The notes under the pieces: model-generated
The model's database searches: none
Told to the model about the DNA's origin: nothing
Seen by the model: only the letters and a program-made list of their open reading frames with translations
Shown: positions 43,936 to 54,306 of the stretch, piece after piece
How the letters are laid out: every line of letters begins with the position of its first letter
Numbering within the stretch: the stretch's first letter is position 1
Source: Serratia inhibens
GTDB taxonomy: Bacteria > Pseudomonadota > Gammaproteobacteria > Enterobacterales > Enterobacteriaceae
Assembly: GCF_003591175.1 (NCBI RefSeq)
Contig: NZ_QYYG01000001.1
Span: 1,302,001-1,366,000, forward strand
DNA length: 64,000 nt
Direction of reading: 5' to 3'
Made by a program: the position numbers and the translations under genes

Positions 43936-44729
43936 TAAAGTTCGTCCACCATTTCTGCTGCACGCTTTTGGAATAAGCGCATCCCCAGTATGCAAAGCAG
44001 CAAACCTACGATTGTTGCAGGCAAAATGCCATACCAGTCAGGCCATTCGCCTTTAACCAATACCGTTTGGCAAGCCATGACGATGCCCGCCAAGGGATTA
44101 TAAGATACATATTCTTGCAAGTTCGCCGGCAAAATAGTTGCCGAATAAACGATTGGGGTCAACCAAAACCAAAACTGCAGGAATATTCCAAAGAATTGAC
44201 CGACGTCACTAAAGAATACGTTAAGCACGCCGATAGTCATACCCAAGCCAATAGCGAAAACCACCAGCACCGCAATAACCGGAATGATTGACAATATTAC
44301 GACACCTGGAAAATAGCCGCTAACCAACAGAAAAACACAGAAAATAACGGATACAATAAGGAAGTTGAGCAATGCACTACCGATGATTATCGCTGGGATA
44401 CAAATTCGCGGAAAATTAATCTTCTTCAGAAGATTCCCATTATCGACAAACATAACTTGCGAGCGAGATACTATTTCGGCAAATAGCCCCCAACTTAATA
44501 TCCCTGCACATAGATAAATACTATATGCAAATGTGTGATCGACACCTGGCAATTTTGCACGCATAACCTGTGAAAAAATAACCGTATAAATCACTATCAT
44601 CGCCAGTGGGTTTAGAATGTTCCACACTGCGCCCAGCAACGAGTTTCTATATTTAGTTTGAAACTCTCGCTTAATACTACCAAAAATAAAACTGCGATAG
44701 CGCCATAACCCATTAATCATATTAAACAT
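43935..44729 (-). CDS. wzm: O-antigen ABC transporter permease
   Basis: The 264-residue ABC-2 type permease has six hydrophobic segments and a typical N-terminal sequence (KREFQTKYRNSLLGAVWNILNPLAMIVIYTVIFSQVM). It forms the membrane channel through which Wzt drives the completed O-chain to the periplasm. It overlaps manB by a base at its start and wzt at its end. Presence of Wzm/Wzt, and absence of Wzy in this operon, shows ABC-dependent export. Confidence 0.94.
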   Translation of the reverse strand: MFNMINGLWRYRSFIFGSIKREFQTKYRNSLLGAVWNILNPLAMIVIYTVIFSQVMRAKLPGVDHTFAYSIYLCAGILSWGLFAEIVSRSQVMFVDNGNLLKKINFPRICIPAIIIGSALLNFLIVSVIFCVFLLVSGYFPGVVILSIIPVIAVLVVFAIGLGMTIGVLNVFFSDVGQFFGIFLQFWFWLTPIVYSATILPANLQEYVSYNPLAGIVMACQTVLVKGEWPDWYGILPATIVGLLLCILGMRLFQKRAAEMVDEL

Positions 44730-46105
44730 TATTTATGGCACCCCATTATTATACTTTCTATTTCTTCAAGCTTTTTGGCAACCATGTCTCTATCATTTTT
44801 GGTTTCGACATTCAGCCTTAATAAGGCCTCAGTGTTCGAGCAGCGTACATTAAATCGCCAATCGCTCAACTCAATAGAAATGCCATCCGTTTTATCAATC
44901 TCGACATTACGACCGTAGACCGTCTCAATCTCATTGAGCACTTTGTCGATATCCGCAACCTTATAGTTAATTTCACCACTACATGGGAATTTATCCATAC
45001 GGTCTTCCACCAATTCGCTCAATACGCGGCCCTTGGTGGAAAGTAAACCGGCTACCAACAGCCATGGAATCATACCACTATCGCAATAGGCAAAATCGCG
45101 GAAATAATGGTGTGCGCTCATTTCGCCGCCATAAATAGCATCTTCTTTACGCATGCGTTCTTTGATAAAAGCATGCCCGGTTTTAGACATCACCGGCACA
45201 CCGCCAGCTTGATTGACGATATCAATCGTGTTCCAGGAAAGACGCGGATCATGAATAATCTTGGATCCTGGATTGGTTTGCAAAAAAGCCTCTGCCAGCA
45301 GACCAACGATGTAATAACCCTCGATAAAGTTGGCTTTTTCATCAAACAAGAAGCAACGGTCGAAATCGCCGTCGAAAGCGATACCCATGTCAGCCTGATG
45401 CTCAAGTACTGCTTTTGCCGTGTCGGCACGGCATTCAGGTAGTAATGGGTTAGGAATACCGTTCGGGAAATTTCCATCCGGGTGATGGTGTACTTTCACA
45501 AAGGTTACGGGAATATTGTTGCATTTAAAGCGGCGTTCAATTTCATCGATAACATGACCTGCTGCGCCATTACCGGAATTAATTACCAGCTTCATCGGTT
45601 TCAGTGTCGCTGTGTCAATATATCCCAGCAGATGATCAACATACTCGGTCAGAATCGATATTTTCTGATAACTGCCACGCCTGTTTTCTGCAACAGCAGG
45701 GAAAACATTCGCTTCTGCCAGCTGTTTAATTTCCAGCAGGCCCGTATCTCCGCTAATCGGTTGTGCGTTGGCTCGTACCAGTTTCATGCCATTGTAATTC
45801 ATTGGATTATGACTGGCGGTAACTTCAATCCCACCGTCCATACCAAGATGAAAAGTGGCAAAATAAACCTCTTCTGTTCCGCTCATGCCAATGTCATACA
45901 CATCAGCGCCAGCATCTTGCAACCCGTTAGCAAGGGCCAGTTTAAGGGCCTCGCTGGTCAGACGCACATCGCCACCGACGATAACACGCTGCGGTTTAAG
46001 ATATTCGCCATAAGCTCGGCCGATACGGTAGGCAATATCCTCGTTTAGTTCTTCGCCAAGCTGCCCACGAATATCATATGCTTTAAAACAAGTTAAGGTA
46101 CTCAT
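44729..46105 (-). CDS. manB: Phosphomannomutase, copy 2 (O-antigen operon)
   Basis: The 458-residue alpha-D-phosphohexomutase has the phosphoserine loop [15 protein letters not shown], the metal-binding DGDFDRCF, the sugar-binding GEMSAHHYF, and the phosphate-binding [14 protein letters not shown] at the C-terminus. It interconverts mannose 6-phosphate and mannose 1-phosphate for GDP-mannose synthesis. The ATG at 46105 ([14 protein letters not shown]) follows TGAGG. It is highly similar over its whole length to the other copy at 49315-50682. It begins 15 bp after manC, so the two are coupled. Confidence 0.95.
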   Translation of the reverse strand: MSTLTCFKAYDIRGQLGEELNEDIAYRIGRAYGEYLKPQRVIVGGDVRLTSEALKLALANGLQDAGADVYDIGMSGTEEVYFATFHLGMDGGIEVTASHNPMNYNGMKLVRANAQPISGDTGLLEIKQLAEANVFPAVAENRRGSYQKISILTEYVDHLLGYIDTATLKPMKLVINSGNGAAGHVIDEIERRFKCNNIPVTFVKVHHHPDGNFPNGIPNPLLPECRADTAKAVLEHQADMGIAFDGDFDRCFLFDEKANFIEGYYIVGLLAEAFLQTNPGSKIIHDPRLSWNTIDIVNQAGGVPVMSKTGHAFIKERMRKEDAIYGGEMSAHHYFRDFAYCDSGMIPWLLVAGLLSTKGRVLSELVEDRMDKFPCSGEINYKVADIDKVLNEIETVYGRNVEIDKTDGISIELSDWRFNVRCSNTEALLRLNVETKNDRDMVAKKLEEIESIIMGCHK

Positions 46106-46119
46106 TAAAACCTCAAAAT

Positions 46120-47532
46120 TTAGCAACGACCGTAATGATCTTTAATACGAATAATGTCATCATCGCCTAAATAAGAACCTGCCTGCACCTCAATCAATTC
46201 CAACGGGATATTTCCCGGGTTCTCTAAGCGGTGAATCACACCAATAGGAATGAATGTGGACTGATTCTCGGTCAGCAGGAAAGTCTTATCTCCGGTAGTC
46301 ACTCTTGCCGTACCAGCAAGCACCACCCAATGCTCTGTGCGATGATGGTGCATCTGCAAAGAGAAAGCCTCGCCTGGGTTCACGGTGATGCGATTCACAT
46401 TAAAGCGTTTTTCATCCACCAAAAGGTCGCAAATGCCCCATGGGCGATAAACCTCACGGTGTCTTCTGTATTCGCTGCGTTTATGCTTTTTCAGATGTTC
46501 AACGACTTTTTTAACGTCCTGAACCCTGGACTTATCAACCACCAGCACAGCGTCCTTGGTGTTAACAATCACAAGGTTATCTACGCCCACAGCGGCAACC
46601 AACTTTTCGTCGGTATTGATATAGCAGTCATGGGTATTATGCAGGAAGGTGTCGCCAGTCAACGCGTTACCTGCCTCATCTTTCTGACTGACTTCCCACA
46701 AGGCCGACCACGAACCGACATCACTCCAACCGGCATCCAGCGGGATCATAACGGCATCGTGAGTTTTCTCCATCACCGCATAATCAACCGATTCGTCTGG
46801 GCAACTGGAGAATGCATCAAAATTAACGTTGATAAAGTTTTTATCGCACTCGGTATCAGCCAGAGAACGGCGACATGCTTCCAAAATATCCGGGCGGAAT
46901 GCCTCCAGCTCTTCCAGATACCGTTTGGCGCGGAACATGAACATGCCGCTATTCCAGAAATAGTCTCCGGAGTCCACGTAAGCCTGCGCGGTAGCAAGAT
47001 CGGGTTTTTCAACAAAACGCTTTACACTGCATGCCACTGCATTTTCACCAGAGTTTTCACCGCGCTGGATGTAACCATATCCGGTTTCCGGCCCGCTTGG
47101 CACAATGCCAAAGGTAACGAGGCTCTGGCCGGCCGCATAGGGCATTGCGGCTTCTATCGCGTTATGGAAGGTTGCAACGTCTTTAATAATATGGTCTGCG
47201 GCCAACACCAGCATGATGGGGTCATGCCCCTGAGCGATGGCATTCAAGGCTGCCAGAGCGATAGCCGGCGCCGTATTGCGGCCAACAGGCTCGAGAATGA
47301 TGTTATGTGACAACATGTCAATTTGACGCAGTTGCTCAGCCACCATAAACCGGTGATCTTCGTTACAGATTACGACAGGCTCGCTAACTTCCACCCCATC
47401 AAGACGTTTCAGCGTTTCCTGCAACATCGAGTGCAGGCTATGCAAACGCAAAAACTGTTTAGGGTGAAGTTCACGGGACATTGGCCAAAGACGGCTACCT
47501 GTACCGCCTGCCATAATTACTGGAAGTAACAT
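46120..47532 (-). CDS. manC: Mannose-1-phosphate guanylyltransferase, copy 2 (O-antigen operon)
   Basis: The 470-residue protein has the pyrophosphorylase signature [32 protein letters not shown], the [10 protein letters not shown] segment and a C-terminal cupin (isomerase-like) domain ([50 protein letters not shown]). It makes GDP-mannose from mannose 1-phosphate and GTP. It is the first gene after the JUMPstart/ops element, preceded by AAGGA. Together with manB it supplies the precursor for gmd. Confidence 0.95.
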   Translation of the reverse strand: MLLPVIMAGGTGSRLWPMSRELHPKQFLRLHSLHSMLQETLKRLDGVEVSEPVVICNEDHRFMVAEQLRQIDMLSHNIILEPVGRNTAPAIALAALNAIAQGHDPIMLVLAADHIIKDVATFHNAIEAAMPYAAGQSLVTFGIVPSGPETGYGYIQRGENSGENAVACSVKRFVEKPDLATAQAYVDSGDYFWNSGMFMFRAKRYLEELEAFRPDILEACRRSLADTECDKNFINVNFDAFSSCPDESVDYAVMEKTHDAVMIPLDAGWSDVGSWSALWEVSQKDEAGNALTGDTFLHNTHDCYINTDEKLVAAVGVDNLVIVNTKDAVLVVDKSRVQDVKKVVEHLKKHKRSEYRRHREVYRPWGICDLLVDEKRFNVNRITVNPGEAFSLQMHHHRTEHWVVLAGTARVTTGDKTFLLTENQSTFIPIGVIHRLENPGNIPLELIEVQAGSYLGDDDIIRIKDHYGRC

Positions 47533-48172
47533 TTTTTATCCTTATAACGCTCAGCTATATAGCACCATAGTTTCAACAACTTAAGCAAATACACCAGATT
47601 AATTTGCTGTACTTGCTACATCTTTCATGTCACTGGTGGAAGGACAAGGGTGTACCACTCATCACAAATGCTACGGTTTCATAACCTGCAGATGGACCGA
47701 GTTCGCACAGCCAATTCGAAAACGATCCGATCATCGCAGTCGAAAAAAAAGCACGCTACCGCCCTTGGCTCAACAGCTACCAATAGACTGATATTTAAAT
47801 AAATTTTAGTGCACTCTCTTACACCACGACTATGGGCATCCCCCCCATGGCACAATAAGTCATGCTCTTGTCATCCTGATAGGATACATAGGAAAGCAGC
47901 GCAATATTTTTGTTGCGTATGCTATCACCTTACCTATCAAAACACCTGTACATTATCCGTTCTTTCAGGGTTATCTGAAAATGAACGTTCATTAAACACG
48001 CAGATTAAAATGCTTACCACGAAAATACAATATCAATCAAATGGTTAGCAATGATATAGTTTTTGTGGTTACTAAAAATCAGGATATATCTTAGACATAT
48101 GATCGCAGCCTGTAGGCTACAAGCCGCAATCATGATTTGAGGAGAGTGTACGAGTATTTTCAGTGAAAATAG
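47533..48172. other. 640-bp O-antigen promoter and leader region
   Basis: This gap between galE and manC copy 2 has no convincing gene; a 79-codon plus-strand frame lacks coding signals. It contains the JUMPstart/ops element at 47751-47790, about 220 bp before manC. AT-rich sequence upstream of it, at roughly 47795-48130, should hold the promoter of the 14-kb operon. Confidence 0.7.
47751..47790 (-). promoter_or_regulatory. JUMPstart element with ops site
   Basis: On the minus strand the segment aligns with the 39-bp JUMPstart consensus found before O-antigen and capsule operons. It contains a perfect ops core GGCGGTAGCGTG (47752-47763). In E. coli RNA polymerase pauses at ops and recruits RfaH, which suppresses termination along long polysaccharide operons. 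Transcription runs toward manC copy 2 and the O-antigen genes. Confidence 0.93.
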
Positions 48173-49189
48173 TTAATTACGGTAACCTTGAGGGTTATTC
48201 TTTTGCCAATTCCAGGTGTCGCGCATCATTTCCTCAATGCCACGCCGTACTTCCCAACCTAACTCCTCGCGTGCCAGGTTTGCATCAGCCCAGAAGGCTG
48301 GCAGGTCCCCGTCGCGACGAGGCAAGATCTGGTACGCAATCTTCACACCAGAAGCCTTTTCAAAAGCCTGCACCATGGCCAACACCGAGTGCCCTACCCC
48401 AGCCCCCAGATTATACGCTTTGAAACCATCAACGTTTTTCAGATGGTCCATCGCCATCAGGTGTCCTTCGGCCAAATCCATTACATGGATGTAGTCGCGT
48501 TCCCCGGTACCGTCTTTCGTCGGATAATCGCCGCCAAATATACCCAACTTCTCCAGTTTGCCTATCGCTACCTGTGCAATATAAGGCAGCAGGTTATTCG
48601 GGATGCCATTTGGATCTTCACCAATCATCCCCGACTCATGGGCCCCAACCGGGTTGAAGTATCGCAGGGCAATAATGGAAAATTGAGGTTCTGCCTTGGC
48701 GAAGTCCTGCAGAATTTGCTCCACCATCAGTTTCGATGTGCCGTAAGGGCTGGTGGTCCCGCCGATCGGCGTGGTTTCAACATAAGGAACCGGGGAATTG
48801 GCGCCATAGACAGTGGCAGAAGAGCTGAAGATGAAACGGGTCACCCCTGCACGACGCATTTCTTCCAGTAATACCAGAGTGCCAGAAACATTATTTTGAT
48901 AATATTCTAGGGGTTTGCGAGTTGACTCACCGACTGCTTTCAGACCGGCAAAGTGGATCACGGCTGAAATTTTATTCTCGTCGAAGATATTGCGCAGACA
49001 TTCACCATTTTGAATGTCGCCCTGGTAGAACCTTGCCGCTTTACCGGCCAGCTGTTCGACGCGGTGCAACGATTCCTTTGATGAATTCGACAAGTTGTCC
49101 AGCACAACAACATCTTCGCCACGCCCCAACAAAGCCAGCACGGTATGAGAACCGATATAACCGGCACCGCCAGTGACTAAAATCGCCAT
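48173..49189 (-). CDS. galE: UDP-glucose 4-epimerase
   Basis: The 338-residue extended SDR has the NAD motif [40 protein letters not shown] with the Tyr/Lys pair, and [17 protein letters not shown]. All match E. coli GalE (338). It interconverts UDP-glucose and UDP-galactose, supplying galactose for LPS core or other polysaccharides. Here it lies apart from galKTM, within the polysaccharide region, in line with manB copy 1 but behind a probable terminator. CAAGGAGTTGTT precedes the start. Confidence 0.94.
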   Translation of the reverse strand: MAILVTGGAGYIGSHTVLALLGRGEDVVVLDNLSNSSKESLHRVEQLAGKAARFYQGDIQNGECLRNIFDENKISAVIHFAGLKAVGESTRKPLEYYQNNVSGTLVLLEEMRRAGVTRFIFSSSATVYGANSPVPYVETTPIGGTTSPYGTSKLMVEQILQDFAKAEPQFSIIALRYFNPVGAHESGMIGEDPNGIPNNLLPYIAQVAIGKLEKLGIFGGDYPTKDGTGERDYIHVMDLAEGHLMAMDHLKNVDGFKAYNLGAGVGHSVLAMVQAFEKASGVKIAYQILPRRDGDLPAFWADANLAREELGWEVRRGIEEMMRDTWNWQKNNPQGYRN

Positions 49190-49261
49190 AACAACTCCTT
49201 ATACGCGCCTAGGGCGCTAAAGATATAAATTTTGATTATTGCCCATGACGTTCATTCAAAC

Positions 49262-49290
49262 AAACAAGGCTGCACGTAGCAGCCCTGTTC
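49262..49290 (-). terminator. Probable terminator after manB copy 1
   Basis: GGCTGC (49268-49273) and GCAGCC (49279-49284) pair around a 5-base loop. On the minus strand the stem is followed by TTGTTTGTTTG. It lies between manB copy 1 and galE. Confidence 0.6.
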
Positions 49291-49314
49291 TGATGCAACA
49301 TCGTGGTAATGACA

Positions 49315-50682
49315 TCAGCGAGACAGCATCGCCAAAATTTCTTTTGTTTTTTCTTGCATCAACGCTACATCCGCACGTGACTCAACGTTGAGACGCACTA
49401 CCGGTTCGGTATTGGATGAACGCAAGTTAAAACGCCAATCGGCAAATTCCATGCTGATCCCATCGGTGTAATCGACTTCACCGGCCTGGGCCAGATAATG
49501 TTGCTTCACGCTTTCGATGGAAGCTGCCGGTTGCGACAGTTTGATATTGATTTCTCCCGAGGACGGGTAAGCCGCAATTCGGTCCTGCACCAGTTGCCCC
49601 AGAGTCTGGCCCTTGACACAGACCAGTTCAGCCACCAACAGCCAAGGAATCATGCCGCTATCGCAATAAGCAAAATCGCGGAAATAGTGGTGGGCGCTCA
49701 TTTCACCACCATAAATGGCATCTTCTGAACGCATACGCTCTTTAATGAAGGCATGACCCGTTTTGGACATCACAGGTACACCGCCAGCTTTATTCACAAC
49801 ATCGATGGTGTTCCAGCTCAGGCGTGGATCATGAATGATTTTGGCCCCTGGTTGTTTTTGCAGAAAAGCTTCCGCCAGCAGGCCAACAATATAGTAGCCT
49901 TCGATGAAATCGCCTTTTTCATCAAACAGGAAGCAACGATCGAAGTCGCCATCAAACGCGATCCCCATATCTGCACCATGTTCACGTACAGCATTAGCCG
50001 TATCTGCACGACACTCGGGCAATAACGGGTTAGGAATACCATTGGGGAATGTGCCGTCTGGCTGATGATGGACCTTAATAAATTCCAATGGGACGTTCAG
50101 GGCCTTAAGAGATGCCTCAATCGCATCGATTGCATGCCCGGCCGCACCGTTTCCTGAGTTGATAACCAGTTTCAACGGTTTAAAGTTTTCGGTATTCACA
50201 TAAGACAGCACATGCTGAACATAATCGGCCAGCACATCCTGACGAACATAGCTACCGCGAATGGTGGCAGGATCAGGGAACTGATTGGCTTCCGCCAACT
50301 CCTGGATTGCCCGTAATCCGGTATCCCCGCTGATCGGGCGTGAACCTTCACGAACCAGCTTCATGCCGTTATAGTCGATGGGATTATGACTGGCCGTCAC
50401 TTCCACGCCGCCGTCAGCTTTCAGATGCGAGGTGGCAAAATAAACCTCTTCAGTCCCGGTCATGCCGATGTCGATAACGTCGGTGCCAGCGTCCTGTAAA
50501 CCTTTTGCCAGAGACAGCTTCAAACTTTCGCTGGTCAAACGTACATCACTGCCCAAAACAATGGTCTTTGGCTTCAAAAACTCGCCATAAGCGCGCCCTA
50601 TGCGGTAGGCGATATCGTCATTCAGTTCTTCACCTAATTTACCGCGCACGTCATAAGCTTTAAAACACGTTAACTTTTCCAT
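49315..50682 (-). CDS. manB: Phosphomannomutase, copy 1
   Basis: The 455-residue phosphohexomutase has [15 protein letters not shown] (phosphoserine), [17 protein letters not shown] and [14 protein letters not shown]. It converts mannose 6-phosphate to mannose 1-phosphate. The ATG at 50682 ([14 protein letters not shown]) has AAAGGG upstream; a GTG at 50688 is less likely. With manC copy 1, 15 bp upstream, it forms a second complete GDP-mannose pair outside the JUMPstart operon. The two copies are collinear, but their nucleotide sequences differ, so this is not a very recent duplication. Confidence 0.94.
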   Translation of the reverse strand: MEKLTCFKAYDVRGKLGEELNDDIAYRIGRAYGEFLKPKTIVLGSDVRLTSESLKLSLAKGLQDAGTDVIDIGMTGTEEVYFATSHLKADGGVEVTASHNPIDYNGMKLVREGSRPISGDTGLRAIQELAEANQFPDPATIRGSYVRQDVLADYVQHVLSYVNTENFKPLKLVINSGNGAAGHAIDAIEASLKALNVPLEFIKVHHQPDGTFPNGIPNPLLPECRADTANAVREHGADMGIAFDGDFDRCFLFDEKGDFIEGYYIVGLLAEAFLQKQPGAKIIHDPRLSWNTIDVVNKAGGVPVMSKTGHAFIKERMRSEDAIYGGEMSAHHYFRDFAYCDSGMIPWLLVAELVCVKGQTLGQLVQDRIAAYPSSGEINIKLSQPAASIESVKQHYLAQAGEVDYTDGISMEFADWRFNLRSSNTEPVVRLNVESRADVALMQEKTKEILAMLSR

Positions 50683-50697
50683 CACCAAACCCTTTAA

Positions 50698-52122
50698 TTA
50701 AACTCTGCCATACCGATCGTGTAACCGCTCAATATCATCTTCTTCAAGGTAAAATCCTGATCGAACCTCAATAATTTCAAGATCGATTTTCCCAGGATTC
50801 TCCAGCGTGTGAACGCTGCCGGCCGGGATGAAGGTGGATTGGTTTTCCGATAAGAAGAATTCTTTATCTTCAACATTCACTTTGGCCGTGCCACTGACGA
50901 CCACCCAGTGTTCTGCGCGGTGAAGATGGCGCTGCACTGACAACCCTTCGCCGGGACGGACAATGATTTTTTTGACCTGGAAATGCTCACCGCTGTCAAT
51001 ATCGCAGATCTTGCCCCATGGACGATAAGAAGAGGAGTGTTGGCGGAAGTGATGAAGATTGCGTTTCTTCAGTTCATCAACCACTTTTTTGACATCCTGG
51101 ACACGATCTTTAGTCGAGATCAACAACGCATCATTGGTATTGATTACGATCAGATCATCCAAGCCAATGGTCGCCACCAGAGCGGAGTCCGAAGAGATGT
51201 AGTTATTGTTGGAGTCGATAGAGATAACCTCACCAACGTTTACATTCCCCAAGCCATCTTTTTCGGAAACTTCCCATAAGGACGACCAAGAGCCCACGTC
51301 GCTCCAGCCGGCATCAATAGGAATGACTACCGCATCATGCGTTTTCTCCATGACTGCGTAGTCAATGGAGTCACTTGGGCAGTGCTTGAATATTTCCTGA
51401 TCAACACGGATAAAATTCATATCACGTTGGCTATCGGCCACAGACTGCTGGGTTGTGCTGAAGATTTCCGGGCTGTGTTGTTGCAACTCCTGCAAGAACT
51501 TGGCTGTTTTAAACATGAACATGCCGCTGTTCCAGCTATACTCACCGCTTGCAAGATACTCAACGGCCTTGTCCCGGCAGGGTTTCTCCACAAAAGCGTC
51601 GACCTTGAAGCATTTGTCAGAGAGTGCGCTGCCGCGCTTGATATAGCCATAGCCAGTTTCCGGATTCCCAGGAATAATCCCGAACGTCACCAAATGATCT
51701 TCGGTGGCGTGTTGAACTGCCGTCTTTATTGCCGAGTGAAAATTTTCTACCTTTTTAATCAAATGATCGGCAGCCAGCACCAAAAGCATGCTGTCTTCAT
51801 CTTCTTCTGCGGCCAGGTGCGCAGCCAACGCCACTGCTGGTGCCGTGTTACGCCCAACGGGCTCCAGAATAATATTGGTCGCAAGTTGATCGATTTCACG
51901 CAGTTGTTCCGCAACCAAAAACCGATGATTTTCATTGCAGATAACCAAAGGCGCGGCGACTTCCACACCATCAAGCCCGGATAAACGTTGCAGGGCTTGC
52001 TGCAACAGGCTAAATCCGCTGTCATCAATGGATAAAAATTGCTTGGGGAACGATTCGCGCGATAGCGGCCACAGCCGACTGCCGGTACCGCCAGCCATAA
52101 CCACAGGAATTATTTTTGACAT
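50698..52122 (-). CDS. manC: Mannose-1-phosphate guanylyltransferase, copy 1
   Basis: The 474-residue protein has [33 protein letters not shown] and the C-terminal cupin domain (RPWGKICDID, RPGEGLSVQRHLHRAEHWVVVSGTA, STFIPAGSVHTLENPG). It makes GDP-mannose. The ATG at 52122 is taken because AAAGGA precedes it; the upstream in-frame ATG at 52140 is weaker. It diverges clearly from copy 2 in the linker regions, which suggests a different origin, perhaps a colanic-acid-like locus or an older O-antigen cluster. Confidence 0.94.
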   Translation of the reverse strand: MSKIIPVVMAGGTGSRLWPLSRESFPKQFLSIDDSGFSLLQQALQRLSGLDGVEVAAPLVICNENHRFLVAEQLREIDQLATNIILEPVGRNTAPAVALAAHLAAEEDEDSMLLVLAADHLIKKVENFHSAIKTAVQHATEDHLVTFGIIPGNPETGYGYIKRGSALSDKCFKVDAFVEKPCRDKAVEYLASGEYSWNSGMFMFKTAKFLQELQQHSPEIFSTTQQSVADSQRDMNFIRVDQEIFKHCPSDSIDYAVMEKTHDAVVIPIDAGWSDVGSWSSLWEVSEKDGLGNVNVGEVISIDSNNNYISSDSALVATIGLDDLIVINTNDALLISTKDRVQDVKKVVDELKKRNLHHFRQHSSSYRPWGKICDIDSGEHFQVKKIIVRPGEGLSVQRHLHRAEHWVVVSGTAKVNVEDKEFFLSENQSTFIPAGSVHTLENPGKIDLEIIEVRSGFYLEEDDIERLHDRYGRV

Positions 52123-52344
52123 TATTAATCCTTTACTCAATCGTCTGGCTTATAAACGAGAGTACGGCTTAAAGCCAACTTACCCACCATTATAAAGTCA
52201 TACAATTACACATAAAACAGTTGCATATATGTTAAAAAACAGGCTCCCTCCAAGCCAATCAGCCCCCATGAAGTAACTTACGGGGAAAATGAACTATTTT
52301 GGGTCAAAGCTGGAGCACCATTTGCAGCTAACATAACGTATTGG

Positions 52345-52377
52345 GACAAAAAAGAGCAGCTCAAGACTGCTCTTTCA
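52345..52377 (-). terminator. Terminator after the TolC-family remnant
   Basis: AAAGAGCAG (52351-52359) and CTGCTCTTT (52367-52375) form a perfect 9-bp stem. On the minus strand it is followed by TTTTTTGT, the normal end of the exporter operon. Confidence 0.85.
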
Positions 52378-52421
52378 GATTAATGCTCATAACGAAAGTT
52401 TAGGGGATTCTCTGCGCTGGC

Positions 52422-53036
52422 TTAGCGGCCCAAAGCAAAATATTGCGCCACTCGCTTCACGTCATTTTCGTCGAGAGTGCCTGAATCGCTCAGCAAGGTG
52501 ATCCAAGCCTTGATATAGGTATATTTCGCCGATGCCAGATCGCGCTGCGCACTGTATAACTGTTGCTCAGCGTTAAGCACATCGACGTTGACGCGTTGCC
52601 CCGCCAGCACGCTTTGCCGGGTAGCCGTGACCTGAGTGGTCGCCGACTTGACCGCCAACTCGTAGGCAGCCAGCTTGGCACGGCTGCTGATGCACAGGTT
52701 GAACTGCTTGCGTAAATCATTCAGCGTGGTGCCCGTCTGGGCATCCATTTCATACATTGCCTGCCCATAGCGTGCGGCAGCCTGACGGGTTGACGCCGAA
52801 ACGCCGCCACCGGCGTAGATAGGTACGCTGACCTGCACGCCAATGCTGTCGGTGCGATACTTCTGATTCACCGTGCTATCGCTGCTGGAGTCATTTTCAG
52901 AGTGCGAGGCATAAAGTTGCACCTGGGGCATAAAACCTGCGCGATTTCTTTCCACGTCATATTTCGCCGCATCAACACCGTGGCGCGACGCTGCCAACAT
53001 CGGGTTATTTTCCAGAGCGAACCTCTCAAAAGACAT
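52422..53036 (-). pseudogene. TolC-family exporter remnant (LipD/PrtF-like), C-terminal half only
   Basis: The frame encodes 204 residues equal to the second structural repeat of a TolC-family outer-membrane channel. It has ALENNPMLAASRHGVDAAKYDVERNRAGFMPQVQLYAS, SVPIYAGGGVSASTRQAAARY, and VLAGQRVNVDVLNAEQQLYSAQRDLASAKYTYIKAW. Full proteins have about 440-480 residues with a signal peptide; here the signal peptide and first repeat are missing. The ATG at 53036 is fortuitous. The sequence resembles the outer-membrane components of Serratia type I secretion (LipD, PrtF). Just outside the break are a 17-bp palindrome (53032-53048) and the 45-bp repeat at 53051. The product is not expected to be functional. 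Confidence 0.85.
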
Positions 53037-53050
53037 ATTCAGTATGTCGG

Positions 53051-53095
53051 AAAATCTCTAAAAGTGAATGGTTCGTTTTACAGGGATACTTACAG
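53051..53095 (-). repeat. Left copy of 45-bp inverted repeat bounding the rml/wzx block
   Basis: This segment matches the reverse complement of 63956-64000 at 42 of 45 positions; the differences are isolated substitutions. It lies 15 bp from the truncated TolC-family frame. Similarity stops on the inner side at 53095. It is not an ERIC element or the IS1 terminus. It may be the end of an insertion sequence or a recombination scar. Confidence 0.85.
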
Positions 53096-53255
53096 TTACA
53101 TCATGTACTTTTTACGGAGACGAATAATCATTACGTAATAGATGAATTTTTTCGTGAGGTGTTGCTGAACGAATGGATTATATTTTGGAGGCAGCATCTT
53201 TCTGCGAGGCAAGTGAAGTGAAAGGCATAATACATAAAAATTACTTGGTGAAGTT

Positions 53256-53282
53256 AAAGGGCAGCCAAAGAGCTGCCTCGAG
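53256..53282 (-). terminator. Possible terminator after the rml-linked glycosyltransferase
   Basis: GGCAGC and GCTGCC pair around CAAAGA (53260-53278). On the minus strand CTTTAACTTC follows, a weak T-rich tail 20-40 bp after the glycosyltransferase stop. Confidence 0.5.
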
Positions 53283-53299
53283 TAAATATGTATCTCTGC

Positions 53300-54163
53300 T
53301 CAGAAATTACGGTGAGAATCTACAACCTTGCATCGTGGATGCATCCCCGTAAAATACGCTTTAAGTATTGAAGAAACATTATCAAACTGAAAACTAACAA
53401 GATTAATCACAATCTTTTTCAACAAGTGGATATGCATACGTAACGTCGGGTATCTTCTTGTTGTGACAGCGATATCAATAAGACGCTCTTTTATCCGGAA
53501 AGGACTCTCCTTCCCCTCAGTTCGGGAAAGTGAGTGTTTGAGGAACGAAGACGTTTTTATTTTAAAATTTTCGCCCTTATCTATTAATTGGTACATTCTT
53601 CGAAAAACACTTACATCAACACCATACAGTGCATAGTTTTCATCGAAAAGGCTTATATTATGTTTCTGAAACTTTTCAACCAAAGAACGATGAATAACCA
53701 ATCCAGAACCAATAGAGAATGAATTTCTCGGATCAAGTTCACGATCGACAGTAACTACTTTCTTTTTCTCTATGGGATAATAAGTTACATGATCAGTACG
53801 AGAAATAATACGAGGCAACTCCATATCTGCTTCATTGCAATTTATAGCCTGAACAAACTCTTCAGTAATAGTAGAATCATCATCTAATATAATAAATTGC
53901 TTTACCCCTATATTATCTTGAATGAACTTATTGTATAACATGCTCAATGGAGAGTTGGATAGGCAATTTACCAACTCTACAACCTTAAATTTATCATTTA
54001 TTTTACTTGCTATATCACCAGTCAAGGTTATATTTTTAGGACCATTATTGTGAATAACAAGTTTACTATTATGAAAGTCATAATTAACAAGTGTATTGAG
54101 TGTAATTGAATCCTCAATATCTTTATTATAAACAACTACGACTATTGCATTATCATGTTGCAT
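53300..54163 (-). CDS. Glycosyltransferase family 2-like protein
   Basis: The 287-residue protein resembles rhamnosyltransferase-type GT2 enzymes. It has an N-terminal AIVVVVYNKDIEDSITLNTL strand, HNNG, FIILDDDSTITEEFVQAI with the metal-binding DDD, and DENYALYGVDVSVFRRM at the acceptor site. It follows rmlD in the same direction, so dTDP-L-rhamnose is a likely donor. The ATG at 54163 has GAGGGG upstream; the in-frame ATG at 54217 is not used. Low GC content and Ile/Lys/Asn-rich codons set it apart from the core genes. Confidence 0.75.
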   Translation of the reverse strand: MQHDNAIVVVVYNKDIEDSITLNTLVNYDFHNSKLVIHNNGPKNITLTGDIASKINDKFKVVELVNCLSNSPLSMLYNKFIQDNIGVKQFIILDDDSTITEEFVQAINCNEADMELPRIISRTDHVTYYPIEKKKVVTVDRELDPRNSFSIGSGLVIHRSLVEKFQKHNISLFDENYALYGVDVSVFRRMYQLIDKGENFKIKTSSFLKHSLSRTEGKESPFRIKERLIDIAVTTRRYPTLRMHIHLLKKIVINLVSFQFDNVSSILKAYFTGMHPRCKVVDSHRNF

Positions 54164-54306
54164 TGCAACCCCTCTGAGACAGAACGCACCCCATAGGCAG
54201 CGGTGCATACTCAACAAAAATACCTGTTCATGGCGAGCAGAGGAAGTTCTATGTTAGCAACAAACGGGTATTTTTATATAAATAACAACTCTATTAACCT
54301 GGAACG

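Noticed and set aside
47809-48048. 79-codon frame on the plus strand in the O-antigen leader
   Set aside because: Composition is non-coding, no family resemblance, and it opposes the operon direction.
53032-53048. 17-bp palindrome GACATATTCAGTATGTC as a site-specific recombination site
   Set aside because: It lies beside the 45-bp repeat, but its counterpart would be beyond the window end, so there is nothing to support a recombinase site.
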